DNA of 64,000 nt, taken from contig NC_091245.1 of the NCBI RefSeq assembly GCF_042477335.2, positions 34,668,501-34,732,500 on the forward strand. The letters are read 5' to 3'. Of the stretch, positions 1 through 11,600 are shown piece by piece; within the stretch, counting starts at the first letter, position 1, and each line of letters begins with the position of its first letter. This stretch comes from Ovis canadensis (lineage: Eukaryota > Chordata > Mammalia > Artiodactyla > Bovidae). The position numbers and the translations under genes were made by a program. The notes under the pieces were generated by a model. The model was not told the DNA's origin. It saw nothing but the letters and a program-made list of their open reading frames with translations, and did not search any database.

Positions 1-36
1 AAGTCAGACATGACTGAGTGACTGAACTGTACTGAT
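1..36 (+). mobile_element. BovB-type 3' end, cut by window start
   Basis: The window opens with the terminal AGTCAGACATGACTGAG...ACTGAACTG motif that closes every BovB and Bov-tA copy here. The body lies upstream, so BovB LINE and Bov-tA SINE cannot be told apart. Confidence 0.75.
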
Positions 37-74
37 CGTTGTTATTCAAAAAATAAAACCTAAGTTGATGTTGA

Positions 75-240
75 TGGCGGAGAGTAAGTGAGAGACTAGA
101 AGAAACAAGATTGATTGGCTATGATTTGATCATGTAGAAGCTGGTTAATAGGTACCTTCAGGTTCATTATAATATTTTCCCTACTTCTATATATGTTTGA
201 AATTTTCTATAATAAAAATAAATTTAAAGAAATAAAACAG
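75..240 (+). mobile_element. Old L1 3' tail (tentative)
   Basis: The stretch reads like the 3' end of old mammalian L1 elements: 'gttcattataatatt', then 'tatgtttgaaattttc', then 'ataataaaaa' and an A-rich end. Only the tail is recognisable. DNA from 241 to about 460 holds a short CTA/ATT-rich run (271-295) and nothing else I recognise. Confidence 0.45.
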
Positions 241-459
241 CAAGACATAATAGGCTGGCAATAAGTTCAACTACTACTGCTACTACTATTATTACATCAT
301 AGAGCCAAGACTGAATTTGAGAATTTAAGCATATACCCTTAAATAACTCATTATTAATACATCTGACGGTTTTCCTTTAACTTGCCTACATTCCTTTTGT
401 AGGAAATAGCACTTTTCATCATAACTGCAGATGGGCAGGAGAACAACTGGTCAAACACA

Positions 460-960
460 CAAAGATGGTGTGTAACCTCTGACTTGTCCCCTTCTTTATC
501 TCCCTATGGCCAGTCACCCACTTTTGCCAGTTTTCTTCCAGATGACTCCTCTTCAGCTGTCCTTCTTACCCATGCCACCTACCTAGACCAAGTCCTTGGC
601 AAATTCTACCAAGGCTGCAGCAATAGCTGAGCTTCCCTCACAGCCTCTCATCAATCTCTCCCCTGAGTCTAGTGCTCATCTCTGCTACACATCATCAGTG
701 GACTCTTTCCATGCATGTCCTTACATATTCCTATTCCCTACTCAAAGATTAACAGGTTCTACAGGGCTTATAGCATATACTCTTAATTTTTCTATCTGGA
801 TTCCTATCATCTGATGCCATCCTGTGAATCCAAACTTATTTCTGTTTCAAAATGTGTCCCTATTGCTTTGATTTAACATTTCCATCCACTGTGTTCATTC
901 AGACATCCACATGCTTCAAATGAGGCAGATCTAAAATAGTTTTTATCCAATCATGTTATT
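460..960 (+). repeat. Possible L2-like relic
   Basis: Pyrimidine-rich text with loose similarity to the L2 LINE 3' region, for example 'gctgcagcaatagctgagct' followed by 'cctctcatcaatctctcccc'. Divergence is high and I cannot exclude chance. DNA from 960 to 1430 shows nothing I recognise. Confidence 0.25.
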
Positions 961-1430
961 CCATTTTCCTTCCCAGTGACTGGCTTGGTAATGAGGGTGT
1001 GATGAAATTCAGTACAGTAACACATGAGAGGAGGTCTTTGGGGGAAGAGTATACCTTGGGGGAGAAAAGGATTGCTCTTAAAAAGGACATGGGAGAAGAG
1101 ACATGCCCTTTCTTCACTGATGTCCCCTGCAGTCTTCTGGTGACCATGAAGAGAAAGTCAGGAGAATGGGAGACACTGTTGAGCTGGAGCCATAAGCCAC
1201 TGAACTGCTGAATTAAATGAAAATTGTTAAAAATTTATTGACTTAAATAACTTGGCCTATGTTATGAATAAAAAGAAACCTTTGTGCAGAAAAAAAAATG
1301 AAATATGGAACTGAGCTACTTCTGCACATCTTATTACATGAAATAACAGATGTTCTTACAGTGCAAGGCAGTTTTATTTCAAATCCTAAATCTTTGTGAA
1401 CCATCTCAATACAGAGTCTCCCAGACTCTG

Positions 1431-1845
1431 GTTTAGGAGACAGCTAGACTCTATTTTCAAACTTCTTCTTGTGACTTATTAGCTCTGATAATTTGGCTAG
1501 TTACTCACTTTTTCTAGTCCAGTCCTTCTCAAATGTTAGTCTGCATCAGAATCACCAAGGGGTTTGTTAAAGTACAGATTCCTGAACACCACCCCACAGG
1601 GATTTGGTTTTAGGAGGTTTGTGATGTAGCTGAAGAACTTACATTTCTAACAAATTCTCTGGTAATCTGTTGTAGCTCCAAGGACCACACTTTGAGTAAC
1701 AGTGCCCTAGTCCTAAATTTCTTTGTCCACAAAACAGACATGAGAGTAATCCCAAGTAAGTTTTATGAGGATTAAACCTGATAATACAGACACACTGCTT
1801 GGCCTAGTGCCTGACACAGAAGTAGAGCTCAGACAATAGCGATTA
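1431..1845 (+). repeat. MIR SINE, split by MER5A
   Basis: The left part (1431-1519) carries the MIR core 'gacttattagctctgataatttggc'-type text. The right part (1713-1845) carries 'gaggattaaacctgataata' and 'gcctagtgcctgacacag'. The two halves join properly once the hAT element at 1520-1704 is removed, so the MIR was present first. Confidence 0.75.
1520..1704. mobile_element. MER5A-like hAT-Charlie MITE
   Basis: Non-autonomous DNA transposon. It opens with CAGTCCTTCTCAAA and closes with TTTGAGTAACAGTG, an imperfect terminal inverted repeat. The internal 'catcagaatcaccaagggg' and 'accacactttgag' text is typical of MER5. The flanks TTCTAGTC (1512-1519) and CCCTAGTC (1705-1712) match at 6 of 8 positions, as expected for the 8-bp hAT target duplication. 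Confidence 0.85.
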
Positions 1846-1849
1846 ATGT

Positions 1850-2530
1850 TAACTCGGGAAAATGTTAATCCTGCAGCTGAGGGCTCAGTTTGTGTGAATT
1901 CCAGATTCAGATTCATTTCTCTGGAGTTCTGGGGCCTCGCCTAGCAAGCATTCCCAGACAAAAGAGCCAAAAAGAAACCTGTTGACTGCTGATATTAACT
2001 AGGTGGCGTGGGAGAATGACATGAGTGATTTGCTGGGATGATTGGAAATCATCTGAAATACGGCCTGGTTGAGACGGAGCTGGGAGGAAAAATGGCCTTC
2101 ACTTATCAGCTTCCCATTAAAATGGTTTGTAGTGTGTCCCAGCTTTATCCAAATGATTAAAGAGGTGAGACCTTGAAGAGGGGTAGGGGAGGGAACCAGA
2201 CTTGCTGGCTGGTTTCAAAGACGGAAGGCAATAAAAGATTAGTTATTAAATAAATGAAATACAGGAAATGATCCAATGTCTTGGGAGTGTTCAATCACAG
2301 AAGACGAGAAGCTTCTAACCTTGTAGAGTCAAAGAAAATTGAGAGAAACAGGTTACCTCAGGCATGCCATTCTCTTGCAGTTTCTCAGGGTAAGGAAAAA
2401 TTAAGAAGACTGAGAAATCTGGATTTTTAAAAAATTTTCACAGATTCAGATCCTAAAATTTTCAACAGATCTTACATTTTCTTTAATTCCAAGCAATAAA
2501 GGAAGGTTTCTATTGTTGTTGTTGTTGGTA
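1850..2530. other. Low-repeat stretch
   Basis: No repeat, exon or simple sequence recognised over about 680 bases. Composition is ordinary and all frames are closed. Sequence conservation is worth testing. Confidence 0.5.
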
Positions 2531-2534
2531 TATA

Positions 2535-2720
2535 GCAGAAACACAGCCACTTATTGATTCCTTCCTATGTGCCAACACCATGCTAACATTTACCTGCATT
2601 ATTTCATTTAATCCCTTTAACAATTATAGGATGTAGGCTCTATTTATGTCTTTAGAGGTGAGTAAACAGGTTCAGAAAAATGAGTGGTTTCAACCATATG
2701 TTTAGTAGAAGTGACTTTAA
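2535..2720 (-). repeat. MIR/L2-type relic
   Basis: Reads 'cttcctatgtgccaacacca', 'attatttcatttaatccctt', then 'gaggtgagtaaacaggttc', the reverse-strand order of a MIR core. Confidence 0.65.
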
Positions 2721-2764
2721 CCTTGACCCAAATGGTATTTTAACTTTTCAAATAACATGTAACT

Positions 2765-2920
2765 CTATTTTGTCATTGTTCTCCCCAGAATGTTAGGTAG
2801 GTTTTAATACTCATGCTTTTTTAGATAGGGGCCTGGAAATGTAGAGGATTTACATGACATGCCCAAATTTCATCATGAGCTAGAACTCGAGAGTGCTCTC
2901 TCTACTGTATTACAGTGCCA
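2765..2920 (-). repeat. MIR relic
   Basis: Has 'gttaggtaggttttaatact', then 'acatgacatgcccaaatttc' and 'gagctagaactcgag', the order of an antisense MIR with a degenerate core. Confidence 0.55.
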
Positions 2921-3209
2921 ACTCCGAATTGCTTTATAGAGGTAATTTGTATGACATACCTATTTATAATTCCTTTCCCGTTAATAAACAAAACAAAAGA
3001 GCTTCCAAAATATCTTCTCACACTAGTTTCTTAGAAACAGTGTTCACCTTCATCTTGATTTTCCATCTCTCTTATTTCCATTTCCTCCCATTTCCAGAGT
3101 AGGAATCACCTCTCATACTCTCATTGCTTAGATTTCCGTGTTTCTATGAGCCCTAGAGAGACAGAATGACTAAGTCAGAAATCATTCTTCTGTTTGTCCC
3201 TATTTCGTT

Positions 3210-3335
3210 TTAATTAGTCTTCACCACCAACGACTTGCAAAAGGTCAGATATTATTATCTGCATATTAGAGATGAGGAAATTGAGTCAACAGAAAGGTTA
3301 AAAATGTTTCCTAAAACAACCACATGGCTTTCGTC
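3210..3335 (-). repeat. MIR relic, weak
   Basis: 'attattatctgcatattaga', 'gatgaggaaattgag' and 'aaaggttaaaaatg' follow antisense MIR order. Confidence 0.45.
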
Positions 3336-3439
3336 AGTGTTCTTTCTGATTTTAAAGTACTCTTTGTAAGGCTTTACTTTGAGTTGGCCAGAAATCTGAT
3401 TTTGAGAAGAGTTCAGAATCTGCCCACAATCAGGTTAAG

Positions 3440-3560
3440 ATCAGACTGATCTTGAGCAAATTTCTTATCTTCTCTGGTATCTGTTTCCTCTTTTGTAAAA
3501 TGGAATTTCTGCAAAATTTGGAGGTAGTGTATAAAGTGCTTCTACTGTGCCTATAGTAAA
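3440..3560 (+). repeat. MIR relic
   Basis: 'cttgagcaaatttcttatct', 'tttgtaaaatgg' and 'taaagtgcttctactgtgcc' follow the sense MIR core. An AT-rich TATATG/TACATA simple run follows at 3577-3625. Confidence 0.55.
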
Positions 3561-3629
3561 AGATATTAACAAAAGCAAGTTATATGTATGTATATAAATA
3601 TATACATATACATACATATATACATAAAC

Positions 3630-4920
3630 TTCTAAAAATGTTATAGTGTTAGCTTTTATGTTTAGCTTTGATCCATTTTGAGTTAATTTTTGTATATGGT
3701 ATAAGGGTCCAACTTCTGTTTTTTTCACATGAATCTCCAGGTTTTCAAACACCATTTGTTGAAAATCTGCCCTTTCCCCCATTGAATGGTTTGGCATGCT
3801 GGTTGAAAATCATTTTACTATATATGCAAGGGTTTATTTCTGGTTCTTATTTTGTTCCTTTGGTCTATATGTGTATCTTTATGGTAGCACCTCACTTTTT
3901 TGATTACCAAAGCTTTTCAATAAGTTTTGAAATGAGGAAGTGTGAAACTTCTAACTATGTTCTTCTTTTTTCAAGGTTATTTTAGCTATTCTGGGTCCCT
4001 TGAAATTTGAAATTTCATATAAACTTGAGAATGCACTTTTCTATTTCTGAAAAAAAAATCATTGGGAATTTAACAGGAATTGCATTGAATCTGTAAATAG
4101 CTTTTGGTTATACTAATATCTTAACAATATTAAGTCTTCCTGCCTGTGAACACAGGATGCCTTTCCATTATTTGTATTTAATTTCTTTCAGCATCATTTT
4201 GTAGTTCTCAGTGTCATTTGCTGTCTTGGTTAAGTTTACTCATTAATATTTTATTCTTTTTTGATGCTATTGTTTTCTTAATTTCCTTTTCAGATGGTTC
4301 ATTGTTAGCATAGGCAGGTGCAACTGATATTTTGCTCATTGATTTTGAATTTTGAAAATTTGCTCATTTATTTATTAGTCTATTAGTCCTAACAGTTTTT
4401 TTTTAAATCTTTAAATTTTATTCATATAAGATCATGCCATCTGTGAACAGAAACAACTTTATACTTTCATTTCCAATTTGGATGGCTTTTATTTTTCTTG
4501 CCTAATTACTTTGGCTAGGGCTTCCCTGGTGGCTCAGAGGTTAAAGCGTCTGCCTCCAATGCAGGAGACCCAGGTTCGATCCCTGGGTCACGAAGATCCC
4601 CTGGAGAAGGAAGGAAATGGCAACCCACTCCAGTATTCTTGCCTGGAGAATCTCATGGGTGGAGGAGCCTGGTAGGCTACAGTCCACAGGGTCATAAAGA
4701 GTCAGGCACGACTGAGCGACTTCACTTTCACTTTCACTTTCCATTATTATGTTTAATGCAAGTGGCAAAACCAGGCATTCTTGCCTGTCCTGCTCTTGGA
4801 GGAAAAGCTTTTAGTTTTCCACCGTTGAGTATGTTAGCTGTAGTTTTTTTCGCACATGGTCTTTACTATGTTAAGGTAGTTCCCTTTGTTCCTAGTCTTT
4901 TGAGTACAGATTACATTTTT
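3630..4920 (-). mobile_element. L1 LINE fragment (antisense), holds a Bov-tA
   Basis: The minus strand encodes L1 ORF2-type sequence. On the plus strand this appears as 'gatccattttgagttaattt', 'tccatttgttgaaaatctg' type text and 'tttggtctatatgtgtatc'. The L1 text stops at 4517, a Bov-tA SINE occupies 4518-4741, and the L1 resumes at 4742 with 'attattatgtttaatgcaag'. It is an old copy with many stops and is 5' truncated. Confidence 0.85.
4518..4741 (+). mobile_element. Bov-tA SINE
   Basis: Ruminant tRNA(Glu)-headed SINE. The head is GGGCTTCCCTGGTGGCTCAG and the B-box-like text is 'ggttcgatccctgggtca'. The BovB-derived body is 'ggcaacccactccagtattc', and the end is GAGCGACTTCACTTTCAC repeated three times. 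It is close to consensus, hence fairly young, and sits in the antisense L1. Confidence 0.93.
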
Positions 4921-5330
4921 AAAGACACTTGGGCTACTCAGTGGAGAATAGACTGGGTGGGGATGATATGAGAGAAGCTTTCTGGAAGCTGTTGCACTAG
5001 TTTGTTTGTCTGTTTATTTGTTTCAGCTGCACCATGTGGTTTGTGGGATCTTAGTTCCCAGACCAGAGATTGAACCTGGGCGGTGGCAGCCAAAGTGCCA
5101 CGTCCTAACAACTAGACCACTAGGGGATTCCCTTTTGTACTAGTTGAAGCAATAGATAATGTCATTCTGAATTAGGAAATTGTCAGGAAGAAGTTATAAG
5201 AAACTTTTAGGAAATAATGTTAGTAGATCTTAGTGATTGATCTGATATGCTAGTGAGGGAAGGGTTACTAGTAAGGGAAGGATGCTTTGCAGTCTTCTTT
5301 ACTTGGGAAACTGGATAAAGAGACCCCTTT
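4921..5330 (-). repeat. L2-like LINE relic, split by CHR SINE
   Basis: 'ctactcagtggagaatagac' and, after the SINE, 'aagcaatagataatg' and 'cttagtgattgatctgatat' resemble an antisense L2 3' region. The two parts become collinear when 5004-5138 is removed. Confidence 0.45.
5004..5138 (-). mobile_element. CHR-type tRNA(Glu) SINE
   Basis: Antisense copy. It has 'tttcagctgcaccatgtggt', 'gggatcttagttcccagacc', 'agagattgaacctgg' and closes with 'ccactaggggattccc'. ACTAGTT at 4997-5003 and again at 5139-5145 is a perfect 7-bp target duplication. Confidence 0.85.
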
Positions 5331-6480
5331 TAGGGATAGTTTTGTGAGCAAATATGATGAATTAGTTGAAAACAAGGCACTCAAGGTCAGGAATTTAGAT
5401 GGAAGGGTCAGATGCTTGACAAAAAAAGGCACAAACTGGAGAAGTTTTAATGTATTTCCATCCAGGTGGTGGTCAAAACCATGTGTATGAATGAATCCAG
5501 CAAAGTTTACAAGAACAAATGCTTGGAGAGTTCAGGCAGGTAAAAATTACAGTGAATAGACCTGATGCAATACTGTAAGGGGCCACAGGGCCTGGGGCAA
5601 ATGACCACACATGTCCTGCCCAAAGCCTTTCCAATGTATTCCGCCAAGCAGAGGATGCTGGCTTGCATGCAAGTCCTCTCCTATTCCATCATTATCCCTT
5701 ATAAGCCTAACAGAATAGGTTCCATCATCTTAATGGAATTTCAGGGAGCGTGGCTGACCAGTGGGGAGGTAATTAGAGTCAGGAGACACCCCTTGCCTTC
5801 CCCCCAGCACTCCTGACATCATTCCACAGAGGCAGATGTGGCTGCAGCTGCAATTGGCTCTGTTCTTAGCAGCATTACGCAGAGCAGTGGCTGCCGGGAG
5901 CTCAGTTTTGAGAGCCTGGGGGTCCTTAATATGAGAGAGCCAAGAGATCTCAAGGCCAAGGCCAGCAGACCTGGCTTCTGTTTCAGGGTCTGGAAGCACA
6001 GTTCTTCAAAACGTCAACATATTAAATGACCCACTGAAGGCTTGGCTTCTTGTGCATGTGATATTTGCAAAGAAAAAAGTTATTTTTGTTGTTGTTTTTA
6101 TATAAATAACACAATCTGACTTTTCAGCACTACAGAGAGGTCTAGGCAGCCAGGATGGAAGACCCCCCACAAGAGGGACTTTCTGGAGCCAGTTCTTACA
6201 CGAGCCTGAAGCTCTAAGGGGATCTGGGCCTGAGCAGCCAGAGGTCAGCATCTCTCTTCCTGTTTTTCCCATAAATGGCAGGCCAACTGGGGCAGGAGAT
6301 CCAGACAACCAGCCTACGTGGTTGAAGCTGTTTTTTGAAATGCCAGATTGAACAAACTTAGCAAGCCTGTGATTTTTGCCTCTTTGATGGCTATCCAGAC
6401 CAGGGAGGAGATTTTAGGAGGCTCTTTCCAGTGACAGAAATAATTAGGTCCATTAAGCAAGTAGCAAGCAAATATACTCA
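5331..6480. other. Low-repeat stretch
   Basis: About 1.15 kb with no recognised repeat. The part from 5560 to 6030 is somewhat GC-richer than its surroundings, with text such as 'ggccacagggcctggggcaa'. No start-to-stop frame looks like an exon. Confidence 0.5.
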
Positions 6481-6590
6481 TCTTTAAAATCCTGGCTCAG
6501 ATGTCACCTTCTGCATCCAAACCTTTGTCTATAGCATTCCTTTGGGGCCCCAGAACACTTACTTCTGTTTTGAGCCTAACTGGACCATGT
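6480..6590 (+). repeat. L2-like 3' relic, weak
   Basis: 'ggctcagatgtcaccttctg' followed by 'cattcctttggggccccaga' resembles the L2 line 'ctcaaatgtcacctt...'. It is short and diverged. Confidence 0.3.
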
Positions 6591-6639
6591 TTTGGGCTTC
6601 TCAAAGGCAAAGAGAAATCATATTCTAACTCATCTCTTA

Positions 6640-7480
6640 AAAACTGGAGTATAGTTGCTTTTCAATGTTGTGTTAATTTCTGCTACACAGCAAAGTGAAT
6701 CAGCTACACATATACATATATCCTCTCTTCTTTGGATTTCCTTCTAGGTCACCACAGAGCACTGAGCAGAGTTTCCTGTGCTATATAGTCGGTTCTCATT
6801 AGTTATCTGCTTTATACATAGTACTGTATATATGCCAATCCCAGTCTCTCAGTCTATCCCACCCTCCTTTCCTCTCTTGGTACCCATATGTTTGTTCCCT
6901 ACATCTGGGTCTCTGAGTGTGCTTTGCGAATATGTTCATCTATACCGTTTTTCTAGATTCCACATATGTGTTAGCATATGATATTTGTTTTTCTTTCTGA
7001 CTTCACTCTGTACGACATTCTCTAGGTCCACCCACATCTCTGCAAATGGTACAGTTTTGTTCCCTTTTATGACTGAGTGATATTCTATTATATGGCTTCT
7101 AAGTGATATTCTATTATACGGCTTATAAGGAATCTGTCTGCCAATGCAGGAGACATAGGTTTGATCCCTGGGTTTGGAAGATCTCCTAGAGTAGGAAATG
7201 GCAACCCACTCCAGCGTTCTTGCCTGGAAGATTTCCTGGACAGAGGACCCTGAGGGCTATAGTCCATGGAGTGGCAAAGGGTCGGACATGACTGAGCAGC
7301 TGAGCACACACACACAATATCATATTGTGTAAATGGACCACATCTTTTTCTAGTCCTCTGTTGCTGAATGTTCAGGTTGTTTCCGTGTCCTGGCTGTGAT
7401 AAACAATGCTGCAATGAACACTGGGGTGCATCTATCTTTTTGAATCGTGGTTTTCTAATTCGTGTATCTGCTCCAGGACC
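6640..7480 (-). mobile_element. L1 3' end (antisense), holds a Bov-tA
   Basis: It starts with the antisense L1 3' UTR ('ggagtatagttgcttttcaa', 'cctgtgctatatagtcgg'). It runs into the antisense ORF2 end ('gactgagtgatattc', then 'acaatgctgcaatgaacact' after the SINE). The SINE at about 7120-7312 interrupts it. Confidence 0.85.
7120..7312 (+). mobile_element. Bov-tA SINE
   Basis: The body is clear: 'gccaatgcaggagacatagg', 'ggcaacccactccagcgttc', 'gtcggacatgactgagcag', then a short CA run. The head is disturbed by a local duplication (7076-7124) that joins L1 target text to SINE head text. Confidence 0.88.
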
Positions 7481-7605
7481 AAGCGAAAGTTACGCCATAC
7501 AGATTCGGTGTTTGAATGATAAATACATTGCTTTATTGTTTCACTAAGGCATTGTTCCTTCCTTCACAGAGCCTACTTGCTATGGCTACCACGTAACCTT
7601 TTCTT

Positions 7606-7924
7606 TTAAGCTTATTTCTTCATGTAATTTTGGCTGCGCTTGCAGGCTTTTCTCTAGCTGCAGAGAGCAGGGGCTACTCTCCGGTTGCGGTGTGTGGGCT
7701 TCTCACTGCGATCGCTTCTCGTTGCGGAGCACAGGCTCTAGCTGCACGGGTTTCAGTGGCTGCGGCTTGTGGGCTCAGTAGTTGCCGCTCCCAGGCGCTC
7801 GAGCACAGGCTCAGTAGTTACAGCACGCGGGCTTAGTTGCTCTGCAGTATGTTGGTCAAGGATTGGATCCATGCCTCCTGCTTTGGCAGCCACATTCCTC
7901 ACCCCTGAGCCAGCAGGGAAGCCC
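7606..7924 (-). mobile_element. CHR-type SINE, long GC-rich form
   Basis: Antisense copy: 'ttttggctgcgcttgcaggc', repeated 'gggctcagtagtt' units, 'tggatccatgcctcctgct', closing with 'gagccagcagggaagcccc'. The repeated GCACGGG/GCGGG-type units match the long cetartiodactyl SINE form. Confidence 0.8.
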
Positions 7925-7952
7925 CCCTGACACATAACTTTTCTTTCTTCTA

Positions 7953-8422
7953 GTGATTGTATTAGTTTCCTAAAGCTTCCGTAACAAACACTGCAAAGTG
8001 AGTGGCTTAAAGAACAGAAATGTATTGTTTCACAGTTCAGAAGGCTAGGAGGCAAGTATCAAGGTGTCACAGGGTTAGTTCCTACTAAAGGAGGTTCCTG
8101 TGAGGGAGATTCTGTTCCATGCTTCTCTCTTCATTCCTAGTGGTTTGCTGGAAATCTGAGGTGTTCTTGCTTTGCAAATACACTGTCCTAATCTCTGTCT
8201 TCATGTTCACTTGCCATTTCTCCCTGTGTGCACACTAAACCTCCCTTTAATAAGGACCCTAGTTATATTGTATTCAGGGCCCACTCTACCCTAATGTGAC
8301 CTCATCTTAATTAATTTCATTTGCACTCACTCTGTTTCCAAATAAGGTCTGAAGTTCTGGAAGTCAGAACCTCAAATTATGAATTTGTGGAAGACACAGT
8401 TCAATGCCTAACACGTTTTTTA
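7953..8422 (-). repeat. MLT1-like (ERVL-MaLR) LTR
   Basis: Antisense solo LTR. It begins GTATTAGTTTCCTAAAGC and 'gtaacaaacactgcaaagtg', has 'caccctaatgtgacctcatc'-type text, 'ccaaataaggtctgaag', and ends 'cagttcaatgcctaacac'. No internal retroviral sequence lies next to it. MLT1C/D fits, but the subfamily is not settled. Confidence 0.65.
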
Positions 8423-8514
8423 CCTAGTGGTTTTCACAGCACTCTCTAATCTCATAGCTTAACCCAGGTCAGGAATTATGTCTTGCTCTTTTCACAAGGC
8501 TGTGGTGAATTAGA

Positions 8515-8638
8515 AGGAGCTCTGCTCTAGAAGAACAGGTCACTCCTACTTCCTGGCCTTGGTTTTCTCATATGTAAATGGCAAAGTTAGAATAAATAAT
8601 ACATCAGGCAACTTCCAGCTCTGAGATTCTTATATTTC
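8515..8638 (+). repeat. MIR3-like relic
   Basis: 'tggttttctcatatgtaaat' followed by 'caacttccagctctgagatt', the usual MIR3-type 3' text. Confidence 0.5.
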
Positions 8639-8639
8639 T

Positions 8640-11600
8640 CTGCTGGGAGGAGCAACCCAAGTCCAAAGAGCTGTGGCTGCACAGGCGCAGGAAGGCCTAG
8701 AGGAGCTATTCCATGTTCAAGGTCAGGAGGGAAGGTGGTGAGGAGATACCCCTTGTCCAAGGTAAGGAGCAGCAGCTGCGCTTTGCTGGAGCAGGCGTGA
8801 AGAGATACTCCCAGTCCAAGATAAGAAAAACCCAAGTAAGGTGGTAGGTGTTGCAAGGGAGCATCAAAGGGCAGACACACTGAAACCATACTCACAGAAA
8901 ACTAGTCAATCTGATCACACTAGGACCATAGCCTTGTCTAACTCAATGAAACTAAGCCATGCCGTGTGGGGCCACCCAAGACAGGTGGGTCATGGTGGAG
9001 AGGTCTGACAGAATGTGGTCCACTGGAAAAGGGAATGGCAAACCACTTCAGTATTCTTGCCTTGAGAACCCCATGAACAGTATGAAAAGGCAAAATGATA
9101 AGATACTGAAAAGGGAACTCCCCAGGTCAGTAGGTGCCCAATATGCTACTGGAGATCAGTGGAGAAATAACTTCAGAAAGAATGAAGGGATGGAGACAAA
9201 GCAAAAAAAATACCCAGTTGTGGATGTGACTGGTGATAGAAGCAAGGTCTGATGCTGTAAAGAGCAGTATTGCATAGGAACTTGGAATGTCAGGTCCATG
9301 AATCAAGGCAAATTGGAAGTGGTCAAACAGGAGATGGCAGAGTGAACATCGACATTCTAGGAATCAGCAAAATAAAATGGACTGGAATGGGTGAATTTAA
9401 CTCAGATGACCATTATATCTACTACTGTGGGCAGGAATCCCTCAGAAGAAATGGAGTAGCCATCATGGTCAACAACAGAGTCTGAAATGCAGTATTTGGA
9501 TGCAATCTCAAAAATGACAGAATGATCTCTGTTCGTTTCCAAGGCAAACCATTCAATATCACAGTAATCCTAGTCTATGCCCCAACCAGCAATGCTGAAG
9601 AAGCTGAAGTTGAATGGTTCTATGAAGACCTTCAGACCTTTTAGAACAAATACCCAAAAAAGATGTCCTTTTCACTATAAGGGACTGGAATGAAAAAGTA
9701 GGAAGTCAAGAAACACCTGGAGTAACAGGCAAATTTGACCTTGGAATGCGGAATGAAGCAGGGCAAAGACTAACACAGTTTTGCCAAGAAAATGCACTGG
9801 TCATAGCAAACACCCTCTTCCAACAACACAAGAGAAAACTCTACACATGGGCATCACCAGATGGTCAATCCCAAAATCAGATTCATTATATTCTTTGCAG
9901 CCAAAGATGGAGAAGCTCTATACAGCCAACAAAAACAAGACCAGGAGCTGACTGTGGCTCAGATCATGAACTCCTTATTGCCAAATTCAGACTGAAATTG
10001 AAGAAAGTAGGGAAAACCACTAGACCATTCAGGTATGACCTAAATCAAATCCCTTGTGATTATACAGTGGAAGTGAGAAATAGATTTAAGGGCCTAGATC
10101 TGATAGATACAGTGCCTGATGAAATATGGATGGAGGTTCGTGACATTGTACAGGAGACAGGGATCAAGACCATCCCCATGGAAAAGAAATGCAAAAAAGC
10201 AAAATGGCTGTCTGGGAAGGCCTTACAAATAGCTGTGAAAAGAACAGAAGCGAAAAGCAAAGGAGAAAAGGAAAGATATAAGCATCTGAATGCAGAGTTC
10301 CAAAGAATAGTAAGAAGAGACAAGAAAGCCTTCCTCAGCAATCAATGCAAAGAAACAGAGGAAAACAACAGAATGGGAAAGACTAGAGATCTCTTCAAGA
10401 AAATTAGAGATACCAAGGGAACATTTCATGCAAAGATGGGCTCAATAAAACACAGAAATGGTATGGATCTAACAGAAGCAGAAGATATTAAGAAGAGGTG
10501 GCAAGAATACACAGAAGAACTGTACAAAAAAGATCTTCATGACCCAGATAATCATGATGGTGTGATCACTCACCTAGAGCCACTCATCCTGGAATGTGAA
10601 GTCAAGTGGGCCTTAGAAAGCGTCGCTATGAACAAAGCTAGTGGAGGTGATGGAATTCCAGTTGAGCTGTTTCAAATCCTGAAAGATGATGCTGTGAAAG
10701 TGCTGCACTCAATATGCCAGCAAATTTGGAAAACTCAGCAGTGGCCACAGGACTGAAAAAGGTCAGCTTTCATTCCAGTCCCAAAGAAAGGCAATGCCAA
10801 AGAATACTCAAACTACTGCACAATTGCACTCATCTCACATGCTAATAAAGTAATGCTCAAAATTCTCCAAGCCAGGCTTCAGCAATACGTGAACCGTGAA
10901 CTTCCAGATGTTCAAGCTGGTTGTAGAAAAGGCAGAGGAACCAGAGATCAAATTGCCAACACCTGCTGGATCATGGAAAAAGCAAGAGAGTTCCAGAAAA
11001 ACATCTATTTCTGCTTTATTGACTAGGCCAAGCCTTTGATTGTGTGGAGCACAATAATCTGTGGGAAAGAAATGGGAATACCAGACCACCTGACCTGCCT
11101 CTTGAGAAATCTGTATGCAGGTCAGGAAGCAACGGTTAGAATTGGACATGGAACAACAGACTGGTTCCAAATAGGAAAAGGAGTACGTCAAGGCTGTATA
11201 TTGTCACCCTGCTTATTTAACTTATATGCAGAGTACATCATGAGAAATCCTGAGCTGGAAGAAGCACAAGCTGGAAACAAGATTGCTGAGAGAAATATCA
11301 ATAACCTTAGATATGCAGATGACACCACCCTTATGGCAGAAAGTGAAGAAGAACTAAAAAGCCTCTTGATGAAAGTGAAAGTGGAGAGTGAAAAAGTTGG
11401 CTTAAAGCTTAACATTCAGAAAATGAAGATCATGGCATCCGGTTCCATCCTTTCATGGCAAATAGATCAGGAAACAGTAGAAACAGTGTCAGACTTTATT
11501 TTTTGGGGCTCCAAAATCACTGCAGATGGTGACTGCAGCCGTGAAATTAAAAGATGCTTACTCCTTGGAAGGAAAGTTATGACCAACCTAGATAGCATAT

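Noticed and set aside
8959..9252. A 97-codon frame at the 5' side of BovB copy A, repeated at 31490-31771 in copy D, which could be a separate ORF1
   Set aside because: The repeated text overlaps a Bov-A-like segment and lies in a different frame from the endonuclease; RTE elements generally have one main frame. Shared presence only reflects common BovB descent.
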